Shown: positions 62,385-64,000 of the stretch, one piece after another | Layout of the letters: each line of letters begins with the position of its first letter | How positions within the stretch are numbered: position 1 is the stretch's first letter | NCBI RefSeq assembly: GCF_016901815.1 | Contig: NZ_JACSNR010000004.1 | Coordinates: 151,071-215,070 of the forward strand | From: Hydrogenoanaerobacterium saccharovorans | GTDB taxonomy: Bacteria > Bacillota > Clostridia > Oscillospirales > Ruminococcaceae | Reading direction: 5' to 3' | DNA: 64,000 bases | Program-made: the position numbers and the translations under genes | Notes under the pieces: generated by a model | What the model was told of the DNA's origin: nothing | Databases searched by the model: none | Seen by the model: the letters and a program-made list of their open reading frames with translations, nothing else

Positions 62385-63038
62385 TCAGTTCTTGCCGCAG
62401 AGGATCTTCACTGCCGAGCTGGTACCCAGACGGGAAGCGCCCAGCCGCAGGAACTCCTCCATATCCTCCCGGCTGCGGATGCCGCCGGCTGCCTTGATCT
62501 TCACACCTTCGCCCACATGTTCGGCAAACAGGCGCACATCGTCAAAGGTGGCGCCGCCGGTGGAAAATCCGGTGGAGGTCTTGATGTATTCCGCGCCGCT
62601 CTCGGTCACCAGGCGGCACATGGTGATCTTCTCCTCCTCAGTGAGCAGGCAGGTTTCGATGATCACCTTGAGGATATGATCACCGATGGCAGCCTTTACT
62701 GCCTTGATGTCCTCCAGGACATAGTCGGTGTTGCCGGCCTTGAGCTGTCCGATGTGGATCACCATATCGATCTCATCGGCGCCGTCCCGGATGGCCTCTG
62801 CCGCCTCAAATGCCTTGGCAGCAGTGGACATGGCTCCCAGAGGGAAGCCGATTACAGCACAGACCTTGGCCTTGCCGTCCAGCAGCTTCTTTGCCAGCGC
62901 CACATAGCTGCCGTTGACACAGACCGACGCGGTGCCATGTTCCGCAGCCTCAGCACAGAGGGCGGCAATCTGCTCGGGTGTGGCCTCGGGCTTGAGCAGG
63001 GTGTGGTCTACATAGGAAAACAGTTCCTGATTGGTCAT
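62385..63038 (-). CDS. deoC: Deoxyribose-phosphate aldolase
   Basis: A 217-residue class I aldolase. DHTLLKPEATPEQI at the N-terminus, EIDMVIHIG (catalytic Asp region) and VKIKAAGGIR (Schiff-base Lys) are family hallmarks. It splits deoxyribose 5-phosphate to acetaldehyde and glyceraldehyde 3-phosphate in nucleoside salvage. Confidence 0.96.
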   Translation of the reverse strand: MTNQELFSYVDHTLLKPEATPEQIAALCAEAAEHGTASVCVNGSYVALAKKLLDGKAKVCAVIGFPLGAMSTAAKAFEAAEAIRDGADEIDMVIHIGQLKAGNTDYVLEDIKAVKAAIGDHILKVIIETCLLTEEEKITMCRLVTESGAEYIKTSTGFSTGGATFDDVRLFAEHVGEGVKIKAAGGIRSREDMEEFLRLGASRLGTSSAVKILCGKN

Positions 63039-63050
63039 GGAAAAACCTCC

Positions 63051-63374
63051 TTAGGCTTCTTCGACATTCTTCATCTCAATATGGATCAGCAGCGACAGCA
63101 GGGCCCGCAGCAGAATAATGCAGCCCAGCACGGTCAGCTCGCTCAGACTGGTAATCAGTACTGTTTTGAGAATCTCCGCTGCCATCTTGAATTCCAGTCC
63201 GGTGGCAAGGGCATTGGCAAGCTCATGCTTGACCGGATACTTCTTGATTTTGAACAGATCCAGCAGGTAATAGAAAAAGGCACGCAGTGTTCCGACTGTG
63301 ACAATAAAGATACCGATCAGTTCGATCACTGAAATAATCACCGGCAGGATCTGCTCGATCAGCTGTTCCAGCAT
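63051..63374 (-). CDS. DUF1622 membrane protein
   Basis: A 107-residue protein with three predicted helices (about 8-30, 35-48, 75-97). The patterns ELIGIFIVTVGTLRAFFYYL and LATGLEFKMAAEILKTVL match DUF1622. Start at 63374 follows AAGGAGGTG. It lies 12 bases upstream of deoC, probably in one transcript, but a functional link is not known. Confidence 0.85.
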   Translation of the reverse strand: MLEQLIEQILPVIISVIELIGIFIVTVGTLRAFFYYLLDLFKIKKYPVKHELANALATGLEFKMAAEILKTVLITSLSELTVLGCIILLRALLSLLIHIEMKNVEEA

Positions 63375-63540
63375 CTGATACACCTCCTTTTTCACATTCT
63401 CTGACGCAGCCTGCGTCTGGTTCCATTCAGATTAGGGGTCAAATCTGCATCAAATTCCCGGTCTGGCCCGGATTCCATGCACATTGAGGGGAAGTTTTTC
63501 ATATCATGGAAAGAAAACGCTCAGACAAGGAGGCAGAACT

Positions 63541-64000
63541 ATGGAGAAAAACAGCGCCGGCAGCCCGCTGGATCAGACCATTGAGCAGTATAAGCGGGAT
63601 CTGATGGCGGTCTATCGCCGAAGCCGGACTCCCGTATCACCCGCCGACCAGCCCCCGGCACCCAAACCAGCCAGGCCCCGTCCGGCTGACCCTCCGGCAG
63701 CAAAGCCCGCTCTGGCAGAAATGCCCCCGGAGCCGTCCCATGCCCCGGAACCTACCCACGAGGAGCCCACCGGGGAACTGCCGGAAGAAACCGCGCCTGA
63801 GAAGGCACAGCTCCCCACCCTGGGGGAATTTCTCCGGGAGCGCATCGGCAACCCGCCGGACAACTCGGGCACGCCCCGGGATGCCATCGGACGCAATGAG
63901 GAGGAATACCTCACCGCCGCTGCCGCCTTCCTCCGGGAGCTGCTGGCACAGTTTGCGCCGGGCAGCAAACCCTCCGGGGAGAGCGCCGAGCCCGGCCCGG
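63541..64000 (+). CDS. Proline-rich protein, N-terminus only
   Basis: An open frame runs from the ATG at 63541 (AAGGAGG 8 bases upstream) past the right edge; 153 codons are visible. A charged start (SPLDQTIEQYKRDLMAVYRR) is followed by about 65 residues rich in Pro, Ala and Glu and then LPTLGEFLRERIGNPP and EEYLTAAAAFLRELLAQ, which look helical. No signal peptide. No family is recognised. Confidence 0.75.
   Translation, partial: MEKNSAGSPLDQTIEQYKRDLMAVYRRSRTPVSPADQPPAPKPARPRPADPPAAKPALAEMPPEPSHAPEPTHEEPTGELPEETAPEKAQLPTLGEFLRERIGNPPDNSGTPRDAIGRNEEEYLTAAAAFLRELLAQFAPGSKPSGESAEPGP

Overview
The window reads as a moderately GC-rich chromosomal segment of an anaerobic, Gram-positive Clostridia-type bacterium, most likely a gut Oscillospiraceae/Ruminococcaceae relative. 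This is inferred from Shine-Dalgarno-led genes, the dnaX-ybaB-recR, rplU-prp-rpmA and ymfF-ymfH gene orders, rubrerythrin, a large acyl-CoA dehydratase-activase protein, PASTA and RsgI-type signalling proteins, and an L27 with the Firmicutes N-terminal extension. No rRNA or phylogenetic marker was compared, so the genus is unknown. There is no CRISPR array, insertion sequence or prophage. Most genes lie on the minus strand and are separated by clear hairpin terminators.

Layout. 1-2.8 kb: edge of a serine-hydrolase lipoprotein, a flavodoxin, tmRNA (ssrA) next to smpB, and rubrerythrin with a Fur/PerR-like operator. 2.9-12.6 kb: GtrA-like protein, recR-ybaB-dnaX followed upstream by the SRP RNA, a class B PBP with a small HMA-like protein, a zinc-ribbon/pseudokinase/PASTA protein, an OFA-type MFS transporter, and birA. 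12.7-20.5 kb: tRNA-Pro, then a complete phosphate regulon in the order pstS-pstC-pstA-pstB-phoU-phoP-phoR with Pho-box-like repeats upstream. PstS is circularly permuted. Divergently follow a small coiled-coil protein and a DtxR/MntR-type regulator.

20.6-32.9 kb: tRNA-Leu, lipoproteins, an AstE/AspA-type hydrolase behind a palindromic operator with a TetR gene beside it, a PAP2-type membrane protein translationally overlapping a 1462-residue double activase, and an ECF sigma factor paired with an RsgI-like membrane protein carrying five PepSY domains. 32.9-44.4 kb is mostly housekeeping: ABC-F ATPase, M20 peptidase, NERD protein, mini-RNase III, Obg, L27-Prp-L21 with an L21 leader, FolD, Lgt, and the YmfH/YmfF M16 pair.

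44.6-64 kb is more accessory. It has a three-gene ATGA-coupled cassette whose middle gene (DUF4177-like) carries an in-frame amber codon, a PadR-HAAS-membrane protein operon with a strong operator, and a tandem array of palindromes with extended -10 boxes upstream of a D-2-hydroxyacid dehydrogenase. It also has AllE, two paralogous peroxiredoxin-like proteins, two secreted cell-wall proteins (GH-like/amidase/BIG2 and a GHL10 lipoprotein), a Ca2+-type P-ATPase, deoC and unknowns. The strongest candidates for under-described biology are the permuted PstS, the ECF/RsgI/PepSY system, the PASTA pseudokinase, the palindrome array, the extended SRP RNA and the amber-interrupted gene.
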